Numbered from the stretch's first letter, positions 9,137 to 18,293 are shown. The stretch: DNA of 64,000 bases from Aquamicrobium zhengzhouense (GCF_016124105.1 NZ_JADGMQ010000003.1:248001-312000), one strand, 5' to 3'. Program-made: numbers and translations. The notes: generated from the letters alone by a model not told the origin.

Positions 9137-9379
9137 TTAATCGGGTTCAGCCACAGATTGATCTGTGGCGGCGATGGCGATCGATATCCGCCTACACACC
9201 GTTAAGTTTGAACGATCCCATCGATCGAGCTCTTCGGTAGGATATAAGATCGCCTTGCCGATCTTGATATATGACGGCCCAATTCTCTTGCACCGCCAGT
9301 TTCGCAACGTACCGTCGCTGAGCTTGTTACGATAGCGTTCGACGACCTCTTCGCAGGTCAGATAAGCTGGACCAGACAC
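9137..9379 (-). CDS. AlpA/excisionase-like helix-turn-helix protein, copy 1
   Basis: The 80-residue protein has the small winged-helix layout of AlpA and excisionase proteins: LTCEEVVERYRN, then GTLRNWRCKRIGPSYIKIGKAILYP, then a short tail. It starts with GTG at 9379, preceded by TTGGAG 5 bases upstream; no ATG is available in frame. These proteins bind DNA and usually control excision or transcription of the mobile element that carries them. A 23-bp palindrome lies 27 bases upstream (9406-9428) and is a good candidate operator. The protein at 25221-25445 is a clear paralogue. Confidence 0.75.
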   Translation of the reverse strand: MSGPAYLTCEEVVERYRNKLSDGTLRNWRCKRIGPSYIKIGKAILYPTEELDRWDRSNLTVCRRISIAIAATDQSVAEPD

Positions 9380-9405
9380 GGCATCTCCAACAGTAGATTG
9401 ATAAA

Positions 9406-9446
9406 TTGTGCAACAGGCTGTTGCACAAATGCAGGCGCGGCACGCA
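9406..9446. repeat. Palindrome-containing ~40-bp repeat, left copy
   Basis: Bases 9406-9428 form a perfect 23-base palindrome with a single central G (TTGTGCAACAG, G, CTGTTGCACAA). The palindrome and the following bases (about 40 in all) recur at 13846-13886 in the same orientation with about 80 percent identity. The two copies bound the segment that contains AlpA-like copy 2 and the helicase-nuclease. It may be a regulator operator or a recombination site. Confidence 0.75.
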
Positions 9447-9508
9447 CCCGCCCCGATGGCTTACAGACCCTTGCATACGAGGCGCCCGGGATTTCGATCG
9501 GCATGACT

Positions 9509-9772
9509 CTATGCCTTGCGGCGATCCTCGCCGGCTCGCCGCGCTGCGGGAAGCACCTTTCGGCTGTTAGGATCCGATGTTGATCGCGTTGTGCCTAGGT
9601 CTGCCCAGGCCTTCAGGTCTCCAAGCGAGTAAACCACCCGACCGCCAAGTTTTCGGTAGGTGGGGCCTGTTCCATAAGTTCGATGCTTTTCGAGTGTCCT
9701 TGGGGACAATCCGAGAAAGAGCGCCGCCTCGTCTGTGCGGACATACCGCGTTGGAAGCTCGTTTAGTTGCAT
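9509..9772 (-). CDS. AlpA-like helix-turn-helix protein, copy 2
   Basis: The 87-residue protein (starting MQLNELPTRYVRTDEAA) has a MerR/AlpA-type helix-turn-helix: FLGLSPRTLEKHRTYGTGP followed by YRKLGGRVVYSLGDLKAW. It belongs to the same broad class as the proteins at 9137 and 25221 but to a different subfamily. The frame extends to 9826; ATG 9772 matches the usual family start. An inverted repeat (GCATGCC, 5 bases, GGCATGC) sits about 20 bases upstream and may be its operator. It is divergent from the helicase-nuclease gene at 10258 and probably regulates that cassette. Confidence 0.78.
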   Translation of the reverse strand: MQLNELPTRYVRTDEAALFLGLSPRTLEKHRTYGTGPTYRKLGGRVVYSLGDLKAWADLGTTRSTSDPNSRKVLPAARRAGEDRRKA

Positions 9773-9789
9773 GTGATTTCTCCGTGCTA

Positions 9790-9808
9790 TGCATGCCAAA
9801 ACGGCATG
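9790..9808. promoter_or_regulatory. Inverted repeat upstream of AlpA-like copy 2
   Basis: GCATGCC and GGCATGC are separated by AAAAC, giving a perfect 7-bp dyad just upstream of the start codon at 9772. The position fits an autoregulatory operator. This is inference from symmetry and location only. Confidence 0.45.
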
Positions 9809-9828
9809 CGCGCGCGGTGCTCCCATAA

Positions 9829-10257
9829 TTTCGTTTCAAAGGCGGACCTGCTAGTTGCGGAACAGGCCGATGAGTCAGGAGCTGTCATTCTTCTTCGCGC
9901 TTCTTGCGAGCTCGTCACGCGATAGTAAGTAGTTTATCGTCCGCCTCGCAAAATGCAGCAACGCGACTTACCTCTCCACGTAGATCGGGTTCAAGCGATA
10001 GGGGGAGATAGTAGACACCCTTGATGAAGTCGCGATTGAGCCGCTCTGCACAAAGGTCAGCTTTCTTGCAGGGGCTGGATGTCGGCAACTGGTGCTTGCT
10101 CGTAGAAGTATGGATACGCCACGAATATTTACCGCTTTCACATATTTCGAGTGGCCGTAAGGTCAGGCTGATACATCTTTGATTTGAGAATCAACAAGAG
10201 CCGTCGCGCCCGCAAAACCTGATCGCGGCGAGACGAAACTGTTTATCCTTGGGGGCT
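9829..10257. other. Leader of the helicase-nuclease cassette; open minus-strand frame
   Basis: About 430 bases without a confident gene. A minus-strand frame is open from 10190 to a stop at 9915-9917 (91 codons, ending in GEVSRVAAFCEADDKLLTIA), with gene-like codon choice in its second half but no ATG, GTG or placed ribosome-binding site, so it may be a decayed gene. The 16 bases TCGCAAAATGCAGCAA at 9946-9961 recur at 14070-14085, and the stretch from about 9801 resembles 13889 onward, so both modules share a related leader. Confidence 0.35.
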
Positions 10258-13200
10258 GTGGTGGAGTTGGAAGATCTTTTCGCGCGTGGCAGCCCGGACG
10301 ACGAGTCAATCGATCGTCGCGGCGGTCGTGTTTCACTCGATGCGGCCGTCGACACGCCAGCGATGCGGGCCGAGTTCCGCCGTCTCCTAGGACCTCTCGA
10401 CCAGATGGGTTTCTGGAGCGCGGCAGTCGACGAGGGCACATACCTGCCGGCGCGAGGCCTATGGGCCCCGCAAAGGCGTGCCGTCGGTCTATCGTTGGCA
10501 CACGTCGCAGCGCGGCGAACAACGGATGGGTCGACCGGCGCCGCTCTTATCAAGATGCCCACCGGAACGGGGAAAACCGGGGTCATCGCCACCGTCGCCT
10601 GCGCCGTGCCGCAAATCGCACGAGTTCTCGTGCTCACGCCCCGGCGTGCCCTCGTCGACCAGATGGTGCGCGACCTGCACACCCGACTTTGGAGCCGCTT
10701 CGACGCCATCTATGACGGCAATGAAGTCAGAGCTCGACGCGCCGACGATCCTGACGTCGGCTCCGCGGTTGCCAACGGTCCTGTCTGGCGGTTGCTGCCG
10801 AGCGCCGCTGAGCAACTCTCCCAGATCACCGATCCCAGGGTGGTTATGGTCGGAACCTTTTCAGCGCTTGAACAGGTGCTGCGCCCCGATCGGCCGGCTC
10901 ACAGGCTTTCCGGTCGACGCCCCCGGGGGTTCGATGCGGCACCACCTGAAGATGAAGAGGGAGATGATCCGTCCGAGGCGGCCCGAACTGCTCTGGTTAC
11001 CATGCTACGCGGCTTCGATCTCGTGATAGTCGACGAGAGTCACTACGAGCCGGCATTCGTTTGGTCTCAATGCATCCGCAGCCTGGGCAGACCAACGCTC
11101 CTGTTCAGTGCTACGCCCTATCGCAACGATTTTCGCTACTTCGATATAGACGGCCGCTTCGCCTTCAACCTGTCATTCCGAGAAGCGAGCGAGAAGTGCC
11201 TGATCCGAAACGTCAAGGTGGACACGACGCCGGCAGGCGAGGGCGAATCGTTCGCGCAGCGCGTGGTGCGTTTCTTGGGCGAAGTTGGCGCCAGCGCGAT
11301 GCCCCATGCTCCCGACGAAGCTCGGGTCATCGTGCGAGCGGAGTCGCACGATAGTCTCATTCGTCTGCGGGAGGAGCTGCGGCGCCTGGGACAACGCTGC
11401 GTCCTGATCCACCATAAGGAGACGCGCAGCAATCCAGCTTCGCTGCGCTTCGCCAATGCAATGCCAGCCTTCGACGCGCCTCAGACACGCGACGTACGGA
11501 TCTGGCTCCATCAATGGAAGCTGCTGGAAGGCGTCGACGACAGTCGGTTCTGCGGCGTGGCGGTTATGGAGCCCTTCTCGAATACGCGGGCCGTCATCCA
11601 GCAAATTGGGCGGGTGCTGCGATATCATCGCCGCGACCGGAGCGAAACGGCGCTTGTCATAGGCGACACCAACTTAGGCGACGACCTTGATGAGAGGTTT
11701 GAGCGCTATCTTGGCTATGAGGAACGCTTTGATGCCGATCCAGGCGACGCATTGAAGCGGGAGACTCAGTTCTTCCATACGCTGCGCGACGCCTCGCCCG
11801 CCGTCCAATACATCGCCGGCGACTTCCGCGATCGCTTTGAGCTTGACGGTGAGAGCGTAGGGTTCGGCGACATCCAGTTACCGATGCGAACATTCGTCAC
11901 TCGATCGAACGGAGCTTTGTCGCTCGACCAACTCGCCGCAGCGTCCGCGGAGGCGATGGGGCTGGAAGACCGTCACGACGCAACGGTCATCAAACCTGAG
12001 GGTGACGAGCCTACTAACATCCGCCTAGTGGTATACGTGGAGTGGAGCAACTCCCCATTGCTGATCAGCAAGGCGATGCCGAACTGGACGCTGGGAATTA
12101 TGGCCATCGTCAGCGTTGGACAGCGCGTGTTCCTGCTCGACACCGAAGGGCTTGTCGTCGACCCGGAACAGTTAGGACTGGAACCAGAGGGCCCCGAGAC
12201 CCTCCAACGTCTCGTTCCCGTATCCACGCACGATGAGGCTTGGAGGGTAACAGTAGCATCGGCCGTCAGCCTCGATATTTCCGATATGGGCATCCGGTCG
12301 ATGTCTGCACGCATGCGGGACTTCTCCGTTGGCTTCTTCGACCTGTCGCAGGGCATGCAGGCGACCACATCGGTCCGGGCATCAATGCGTCCGAAGACAG
12401 GCCCCGCGGAAACACGTTACCTCTCACTCCAGCGAGCCACGGTGTCGGACGCCCGCGCGGGATTTGTTGAAGTCACCGACTACGTTGAGTGGATCAACAA
12501 GCTGGCTGACCGCCTCGACTCGGCAATTGCGCCAAGCACGGCTTTTGCGCGCTTTGCCCAAGCGCTCCCAGCACCCGATGCAGCGCGGGCTGTACCGCAG
12601 AATATCCTCTTCGATTTTGCTGAGATCATCGGCGAGGACGGCGCATCGCCACCAGTTGGGTGGGACGCTGGTCGGACCCAAGCACTAGCCCATGCAGACC
12701 GGTGCCTTGATGTCGACGGCAATGGAGCGTTCAGCCTCGAGGTGGACGGCCGCAGCTTCGAAGGAAAAATCGCTTACACGATCACTGGCTCGACACGCCG
12801 TCGAGGCAAATACGTTATCGAAATACCCGATCTCGACGCCTTTCTGGTCAACCGGGATAGGGAAGCGTTGAAACAAGCTGAAAAGGCTCAGCTGCTTTCC
12901 GGAGTTCTGTCGCGGACCCAGCCGTTCCGAGTGGTCCCGCGCGACCCATCACTGGTCTATGCGCAGAAGTTTTTCTATCGCCCTTCGCTGGCCATCGATG
13001 TGGTCGCACGTGATGAGCCCGGCGGCCCCTTGGAGGCCATCATAGCTTCGCCCTGGCTTGCCCAGGTGACCTCCGAGAAGGGTAGCGCTACGTCGGGTCT
13101 CGATGACTGGGTGAACGAAAGCGTATTCGGCGGCATTTACGCTCATTTCGATCACGCCGGTCGCGGCCGGCCGGACGCCAGCAGACGCGATGCTATCAGG

Positions 13201-13731
13201 TCCGCCGACCCCGGACTGGCCGATGTTCTAGACGCCTTTGATGTCGTGATTTGCGACGACGGGGGGACCGAGACGTGCGATTTCCTCTGCATCGACAGAG
13301 CAGGCAGCAAGGTCGTCATGATCCATGCCAAGGTCGATGACACACAGATGAGCCTGAATTCCCTCCAGGAAGTTGGCCGTCAGGCTCAGGCAAGCCTCGG
13401 TCTGCTGACGTGGATTCATGAGTTTCCCGACCGAACGGTCCTCTGGCGTTCGCGCGTTCCGATCCAGCACGGCCACCTGACGCGGCGAGTGCTCAAAGGA
13501 CCTAGGGTGGAGGACGCGTGGCCAGAGGTTCGCGATGCACTCCGCTCGCCTCGCTATAATCGTGAAGCGTGGATCTTCGCGGGACGGATCCTTTCGCGTG
13601 AGCACTTCAAACGACAGCTGCAGCGCGTTCCACCTCCGCCGAAGCCTCGGCAGATGCTTTATTATCTAGCATCGCTCCAAACGTCCGCCGCCAGAGCCAA
13701 TGTGAGCATGCGGATATTCTGCTCGCCATGA
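10258..13731 (+). CDS. Large SF2 helicase with C-terminal nuclease-like domain (putative defence protein)
   Basis: The roughly 1,157-residue protein has superfamily 2 helicase motifs in the first half: Walker A PTGTGKT, Walker B DESH (VIVDESHYE), motif III FSATPYR and motif VI QQIGRVLR. The middle is unassigned. Near the C-terminus a block reading ETCDFLCID, then about nine residues, then MIHAK looks like the core of a PD-(D/E)XK nuclease. Large helicase-nuclease fusions of this type are common in phage defence islands and would translocate on and cut foreign DNA. The start is uncertain: TTG 10249, GTG 10258 and GTG 10261 are all possible, with a GGGGG box at 10251-10255; no ATG exists in frame. 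It sits inside a cassette bounded by palindromic repeats. Confidence 0.72.
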   Translation: MVELEDLFARGSPDDESIDRRGGRVSLDAAVDTPAMRAEFRRLLGPLDQMGFWSAAVDEGTYLPARGLWAPQRRAVGLSLAHVAARRTTDGSTGAALIKMPTGTGKTGVIATVACAVPQIARVLVLTPRRALVDQMVRDLHTRLWSRFDAIYDGNEVRARRADDPDVGSAVANGPVWRLLPSAAEQLSQITDPRVVMVGTFSALEQVLRPDRPAHRLSGRRPRGFDAAPPEDEEGDDPSEAARTALVTMLRGFDLVIVDESHYEPAFVWSQCIRSLGRPTLLFSATPYRNDFRYFDIDGRFAFNLSFREASEKCLIRNVKVDTTPAGEGESFAQRVVRFLGEVGASAMPHAPDEARVIVRAESHDSLIRLREELRRLGQRCVLIHHKETRSNPASLRFANAMPAFDAPQTRDVRIWLHQWKLLEGVDDSRFCGVAVMEPFSNTRAVIQQIGRVLRYHRRDRSETALVIGDTNLGDDLDERFERYLGYEERFDADPGDALKRETQFFHTLRDASPAVQYIAGDFRDRFELDGESVGFGDIQLPMRTFVTRSNGALSLDQLAAASAEAMGLEDRHDATVIKPEGDEPTNIRLVVYVEWSNSPLLISKAMPNWTLGIMAIVSVGQRVFLLDTEGLVVDPEQLGLEPEGPETLQRLVPVSTHDEAWRVTVASAVSLDISDMGIRSMSARMRDFSVGFFDLSQGMQATTSVRASMRPKTGPAETRYLSLQRATVSDARAGFVEVTDYVEWINKLADRLDSAIAPSTAFARFAQALPAPDAARAVPQNILFDFAEIIGEDGASPPVGWDAGRTQALAHADRCLDVDGNGAFSLEVDGRSFEGKIAYTITGSTRRRGKYVIEIPDLDAFLVNRDREALKQAEKAQLLSGVLSRTQPFRVVPRDPSLVYAQKFFYRPSLAIDVVARDEPGGPLEAIIASPWLAQVTSEKGSATSGLDDWVNESVFGGIYAHFDHAGRGRPDASRRDAIRSADPGLADVLDAFDVVICDDGGTETCDFLCIDRAGSKVVMIHAKVDDTQMSLNSLQEVGRQAQASLGLLTWIHEFPDRTVLWRSRVPIQHGHLTRRVLKGPRVEDAWPEVRDALRSPRYNREAWIFAGRILSREHFKRQLQRVPPPPKPRQMLYYLASLQTSAARANVSMRIFCSP

Positions 13732-14136
13732 CGCGTCGCCATTAACCTTCCGCCTTCTGGCGGACGTTCAGTTTCCGATTGTGGCATACCGCAGCCTCCA
13801 GCATCCGCCGTTGTAGGAATGACCCGTTTGGGTCGGTTCCCGAATTTGTGCAACAGCCTGTTGCACTGATGTAGGCACGATACGCATGCGCGCGGGCACT
13901 TCCACGATTCCGTCTAAAAGAGCGATCCGGCCGCAGTCGCTGACCTGTCCGGTCAAGCGCAAACTCTCGCCGCTATCGAGCCCGCGAGCTGATACTTGGC
14001 ATTACTTGGACGATTGAAGTGCTGATTGATAAAAAGAGTAGAAAATCATGGTATGTTTGGTCGGCCATCTCGCAAAATGCAGCAATGCAACCTAACTTTG
14101 AGTCAATATGAAAGCTTCGAGTGGGAGGGGGGAATT
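13732..14136. other. Inter-module region with decayed leader copy
   Basis: This 405-base gap contains the right copy of the palindromic repeat (13846) and, from about 13889, DNA resembling the leader at 9801-9850 (shared GCATGCGCGCG and TTTCAAAGGCGGACC-like text). Bases 14070-14085 repeat 9946-9961 exactly. I infer a duplicated or independently acquired module leader. No intact regulator gene is present here, unlike at 9509-9772. Confidence 0.45.
13846..13886. repeat. Palindrome-containing ~40-bp repeat, right copy
   Basis: TTGTGCAACAG, C, CTGTTGCAC at 13846-13866 is the counterpart of the 23-base palindrome at 9406. The central base differs and the last two bases are changed. Similarity continues about 20 bases further (GATGTAGGCACG versus AATGCAGGCGCG). 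Confidence 0.72.
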
Positions 14137-14361
14137 ATGGAGTTTGCGCCGGGCGACACGGTTCAGCTGAAATCGGGCGGACCGATCATGACGGTTGAGC
14201 AGGTCGGCGAGCATTGGTCGATCGAAGGCACCGCGGTTTGCTGCGTGTGGTTTGAGAAGGTCGGCAACAAGCAAGTCGCCTCTCGGGAGACATTCGCTGC
14301 TGTTGCGCTGGACAAAGCTGAACGACCTGGTTTCGCATCGTTTCAGGTGACACGAGGCTGA
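14137..14361 (+). CDS. DUF2158 (YodC-like) small protein
   Basis: The 74-residue protein reads FAPGDTVQLKSGGPIMTVE early and carries the CCVWFE segment in the middle, which is the DUF2158 pattern of small SH3-like barrels that act as companion proteins of unknown function. The ATG at 14137 has a strong GGGAGGGGGG box 5-8 bases upstream; the longer frame from 14026 lacks one. The next gene begins 3 bases after its stop, so it is the first gene of the caspase-helicase/ubiquitin-like operon. The role could be regulatory or structural; nothing in the sequence indicates catalysis. Confidence 0.75.
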   Translation: MEFAPGDTVQLKSGGPIMTVEQVGEHWSIEGTAVCCVWFEKVGNKQVASRETFAAVALDKAERPGFASFQVTRG

Positions 14362-14364
14362 TTG

Positions 14365-17300
14365 ATGATCCGGGGGGCGTTCATTGGCATCGATAGGCAT
14401 GCGGATCCCTTCATCGGTGATCTGACCGGAGCCGCGCGCGACGCCACCGCGTTGTGGGCAGTGCTCTCTGACAGCATCGTCGACCTAGACGCCCCCCTCA
14501 TCACGGACGATGCGGCGACCCTGGCTACGATGCGCGATGTTCTCGACGCGACGCTTGGCGCTGCCGGTGAAGACGATGTGGTGATCCTCGGGTTCGCCGG
14601 ACACGGCACGCAGGACCACCGTCTGGTTCTGCATGATACGGACGTAGCCGATTTGCCGAACACGACGCTCGGCATGGACGAGCTGGCTCAGCGTTTTCGA
14701 GAGACCAGGGCGCGTGCAGTCATCCTCTTGCTTGATTGCTGCTTTAGTGGTGGTGCTCCGGCGCGCGTGATCGACGCCGGCCTAGTTCCCCGCGACGCTG
14801 TGGCTTTCCCGCTCGTTCAGGTGGCAGGTCAGGGACGTATCCTGTTCGCCGCATCGTCGGCCGATCAGGAAGCGCTCGAAGATCCCCAGTCGCGACACGG
14901 CCTCTTCACCAAGGCCGTCATTGACGTTTTGTTTGAGGCAAACGCCCCGCTAGGCGTGCTTGAGCTTGTCGATCGCGTTACTCGCCTTGTCACGGCGAAC
15001 GCTGGGCGATTTGGCTATATCCAATCGCCGACCATGTTCGGACAGACCGAAGGCGATCTTGTCCTGCCTCCTGGCCAGATCGGTGCCCGATATCGCGAAG
15101 CCTTTCCGGAACGCGTCAATTTTCAGACGACGGGCGACATCCGCGAATTGGCAGCTGCGGGCATTCCGCAAGAAGCGGTCGACGCATGGCATGAGCGCTT
15201 TCCCCAAGGGCTCAACGAACTTCAAATTGAAGCGGTCAACGAACAGGGGGTGCTGAACGGCAACTCTCTCATGGTCGTCGCGCCGACCAGCGCAGGAAAG
15301 ACTTTCATCGGCGAGTTGGCTGCGCTCAAGGCCATCGCGGATGGCCGCAAGGCCGTGTTCCTTCTGCCGTACAAGGCGCTTGTGAACGAGAAGTTCGAGG
15401 ACTTCTCGGCCCTTTACGGCGATCGTCTGGGGCTCCGGATCGCCCGATGCTCCGGCGATTGGCAAGATCAGGTCGGCACTGTTCTAAGGGGCAAGTACGA
15501 CATCGCGTTCTTCACCTACGAAAAATTCCTCAGCATGTCGGTCGCCTCCGCACACATGCTTAATCAGATCGGCTTGGTCGTGCTCGACGAGGCGCAGTTC
15601 ATCACCGAGCCAGGTCGTGGCATGGTGGTCGAACTGTTGCTCACCAATCTCGTGAGTGCCCGCCAGCGCGGCGTTGCTCCGCAGCTCATCACACTTAGCG
15701 CGGTTATCGGCCACGCTAACCATTTCGATCGCTGGCTCGGTTGTGACCTTTTGCAAACCGACCATCGCCCGGTTCCGCTGGTCGAAGGTGTCCTAGATAG
15801 GAGCGGTGCACTTGCGCGCCTGGGGCCGGGTGGTCCCGAAACCATTCAGCTCCTCGACCGCTTCGCGATCCGCCAGCGCGGGCAAAGGCAATCGTCGCAG
15901 GACGTGATCGTGCCACTGGTCCGCCATCTCATCGATGCTGGCGAGAAGGTCATTATTTTCCGCAATGCGCGTGGTCCGGCGAGCGGCTGTGCGAACTATC
16001 TTGCGGCAGAGCTTGGCCTTCCTGTGGCGCAAGCCGTGATCGACGCACTTCCCGAAGGCGACCGCTCCCAGACCTCGGAGAGTCTCCGCCGATCGCTCGA
16101 AGGCGGCATCGCGTTTCACAATGGCGATCTCACCCGCGATGAGCGCGTTGCCGTCGAGCGCGGATTTCGCCGGGCGGATGGCCAGATCAGGGCCCTCGTC
16201 GCGACCAGCACGGTTGCCGCGGGCGTGAACACGCCCGCATCCACCGTGATCATCGCCGAGACGGATTTCCCCGGGCGGGAGCGGCAGCCCTATACGGTGG
16301 CTCAGTATAAGAACATGGCGGGCCGCGCCGGTCGGTTGGGGTTCGAGGCCGAGGGAAAGGCAATCCTGCTCGCCGATACCGCCATGGAGCGTAATCAACT
16401 GTTCCGGCAGTATGTGCAAGGTCAGCCGGAGGTCATCCGGTCATCGTTCAATCCGAACCAGCCGGGAACCTGGGTGATCCGCTTGCTTACGCAGGTTAGA
16501 GATGTTCCGCGCGGTGCCGTCGTTGACCTGATCGCGAACACCTATGGAGGTTATCTCGCCGCCCTCCAGAATCCGGCATGGCGCGATCGCATGGTTCCTA
16601 CACTGGAGCAGCTGTTGGACCGCATGATCGCGGATGGCCTGATCGAAGAAGACGCCGATAATCTCCGCCTGACCATGCTTGGGCGTGCCTGTGGCGAGTC
16701 TCCCCTCACACTCGAGTCCGCGATGCGCCTGGTTGAGCTGTTGCGTCGCGTTGATCCGGCCGACGCGACGCTAGAAGCTCTCCTTGTTCTCGTCGAATGT
16801 CTGCCGGAGCGCGACGAGGACTACACACCGCAAACCCGCAATGGTGAGCCGCGGTGGCAGCAGGCCGCTCTTGGCCGCTTCGGACATGGCGTGGGCCGCG
16901 CGTTGCAGCATCGTGCCGAAAGCGATGTCGCGTTCTATGGCCGATGCAAGCGCGCGCTCATCGTGAGCGATTGGATTGCTGGCGAACCGACCAATGATAT
17001 CGAGGCTCGGTACTCGTCTAATGCCTTTGTCAGGGTAGGGCACGGCGACATTCGTGGTTACGCGGATGGCTCTCGCTTCCTATTGGAGTCCGCGCTGCGC
17101 ATAGCAGCGATCGTGCTGGAGCGGGCCGAGGAACAAGAGGCGGCAGCGCTATTGCTCACCCGGCTTGATCTCGGCCTTCCAGTCGAAGCGTTGCCCTTGA
17201 GCACGCTTGGCTTTCCGCTGACACGGGGGGAAATTCTCGCACTATTTCGAGCCGGTCATTTGAACCGAGAGGCAATCGCTGCCTTAACCGCAGATGCTGT

Positions 17301-17373
17301 TGCTGGAATCATCGGCCGGCGCGGACGTGAACTGCATGAGGCGATGCAGCCCGTTCTACCAGGGGTAATCTAG
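14365..17373 (+). CDS. Caspase-like protease fused to a Ski2/Hel308-like helicase
   Basis: The 1,002-residue protein begins with a C14 caspase/metacaspase-like domain (residues 1 to about 235): the catalytic histidine is H80 in FAGHGTQ and the catalytic cysteine is C126 in DCCFSGG, the DxCxSG form. A superfamily 2 helicase follows: APTSAGKT near residue 305, DEAQ near 407, and the diagnostic Ski2/Hel308 motifs ATSTVAAGVNTPA and QYKNMAGRAGR near 610-650, then a helical C-terminal region. A plausible model is nucleic-acid recognition by the helicase that triggers proteolysis and cell death or effector cleavage. TTG 14362 precedes ATG 14365; the ATG is preferred. It lies 3 bases after DUF2158 and 65 bases before the sigma-like gene. 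Confidence 0.85.
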   Translation: MIRGAFIGIDRHADPFIGDLTGAARDATALWAVLSDSIVDLDAPLITDDAATLATMRDVLDATLGAAGEDDVVILGFAGHGTQDHRLVLHDTDVADLPNTTLGMDELAQRFRETRARAVILLLDCCFSGGAPARVIDAGLVPRDAVAFPLVQVAGQGRILFAASSADQEALEDPQSRHGLFTKAVIDVLFEANAPLGVLELVDRVTRLVTANAGRFGYIQSPTMFGQTEGDLVLPPGQIGARYREAFPERVNFQTTGDIRELAAAGIPQEAVDAWHERFPQGLNELQIEAVNEQGVLNGNSLMVVAPTSAGKTFIGELAALKAIADGRKAVFLLPYKALVNEKFEDFSALYGDRLGLRIARCSGDWQDQVGTVLRGKYDIAFFTYEKFLSMSVASAHMLNQIGLVVLDEAQFITEPGRGMVVELLLTNLVSARQRGVAPQLITLSAVIGHANHFDRWLGCDLLQTDHRPVPLVEGVLDRSGALARLGPGGPETIQLLDRFAIRQRGQRQSSQDVIVPLVRHLIDAGEKVIIFRNARGPASGCANYLAAELGLPVAQAVIDALPEGDRSQTSESLRRSLEGGIAFHNGDLTRDERVAVERGFRRADGQIRALVATSTVAAGVNTPASTVIIAETDFPGRERQPYTVAQYKNMAGRAGRLGFEAEGKAILLADTAMERNQLFRQYVQGQPEVIRSSFNPNQPGTWVIRLLTQVRDVPRGAVVDLIANTYGGYLAALQNPAWRDRMVPTLEQLLDRMIADGLIEEDADNLRLTMLGRACGESPLTLESAMRLVELLRRVDPADATLEALLVLVECLPERDEDYTPQTRNGEPRWQQAALGRFGHGVGRALQHRAESDVAFYGRCKRALIVSDWIAGEPTNDIEARYSSNAFVRVGHGDIRGYADGSRFLLESALRIAAIVLERAEEQEAAALLLTRLDLGLPVEALPLSTLGFPLTRGEILALFRAGHLNREAIAALTADAVAGIIGRRGRELHEAMQPVLPGVI

Positions 17374-17438
17374 GTGGTGTGGGGTGTTGTGAGCACATGT
17401 CTGAATTTGAAGAGTGCTGGCGAGAAGAGGGCGGCACG

Positions 17439-18293
17439 ATGAAGCAGTTGGGGGGAGCCGTTGGTGCGATGGGAGTGGCAGGACCGAGCGGCGCGGGTGA
17501 AATGATAGCTAACTCGCTTCGAAAACGTCGGCTCAATGGGGAACTTTACGAGCGCGATCCGAAGGTAGAAGCGCTCATCGCCGAATTGGCGATCCTGCCG
17601 CGTGACGAGTTGATTGCCAGGGCGGAAATCACCAAGCGTTCCGACCCGGGCTACATCCCTAGCGAATGTCTCGTCTATTTCATTCGCGCGAGCCGTCGAG
17701 ACAACAACGAGGCGTGGTTCGAACGCCTCTATCGGATCCTGATCGGACGGGTGCTGCGCAGCTTGCCCAAGGAAAGCTCTGATGGCAGGACGGAATCGCT
17801 GACGCGCGGGGTCGTGCGCGACCAGGTGTTCAGCCGGTTCGTCGAGCTCCTTTCGGCGGATCGCGCCGACTATGCCGACAAGCTCGACTATTTCGAGGTG
17901 CGCTTTGATGGCGCGCTGGCAAGCCTGCGGCGCGATGCGCAGGAAAAGGCCTGGCGCGACGAAAATCGTTCCCAGCCCCTCGAATATGACGAGGAGAGTG
18001 GTGAACTGTCACCAGAGGTCGAGGCGGCCGCGGGGGCCCACGATCCCTTCGCCGCGTCGGATTTCGACGATCCGGCTTACCGGTCGCGCCTGGATGGAGC
18101 GATTGAAGCTCTACCGATAGAACAAAGCAGGATCATTCACATGCTCAGACAAGGCTTTCCCATCGACTCGAAGGAACCGGACGTCATGACCATCGCCAAG
18201 GCCCTGGGCCGCTCCGAAAAGACGATCCGAACCTACCGTGACAAGGCCTTCGCCACCCTGCGAGCCGCCATGACCAACGGAGACGAGCGGTGA
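17439..18293 (+). CDS. Sigma-70-like helix-turn-helix protein
   Basis: The 284-residue product has a C-terminal region 4-type helix-turn-helix (IEALPIEQSRIIHMLRQG, then IAKALGRSEKTIRTYRDKAF) like those of ECF sigma factors. The preceding part (about 95-170) resembles region 2 in spacing but is divergent. It may be a true alternative sigma factor for the operon or a DNA-binding adaptor. Starts at 17397, 17439 and 17502 are possible; 17439 has an AGAGGGCGG box. Its stop overlaps the GTG of the next gene (GTGA), so the pair is translationally coupled. Confidence 0.7.
   Translation: MKQLGGAVGAMGVAGPSGAGEMIANSLRKRRLNGELYERDPKVEALIAELAILPRDELIARAEITKRSDPGYIPSECLVYFIRASRRDNNEAWFERLYRILIGRVLRSLPKESSDGRTESLTRGVVRDQVFSRFVELLSADRADYADKLDYFEVRFDGALASLRRDAQEKAWRDENRSQPLEYDEESGELSPEVEAAAGAHDPFAASDFDDPAYRSRLDGAIEALPIEQSRIIHMLRQGFPIDSKEPDVMTIAKALGRSEKTIRTYRDKAFATLRAAMTNGDER

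Noticed and set aside
8956-9240. 94-codon plus-strand frame at the island border
   Set aside because: It has no recognisable features and overlaps the AlpA-like gene antisense.
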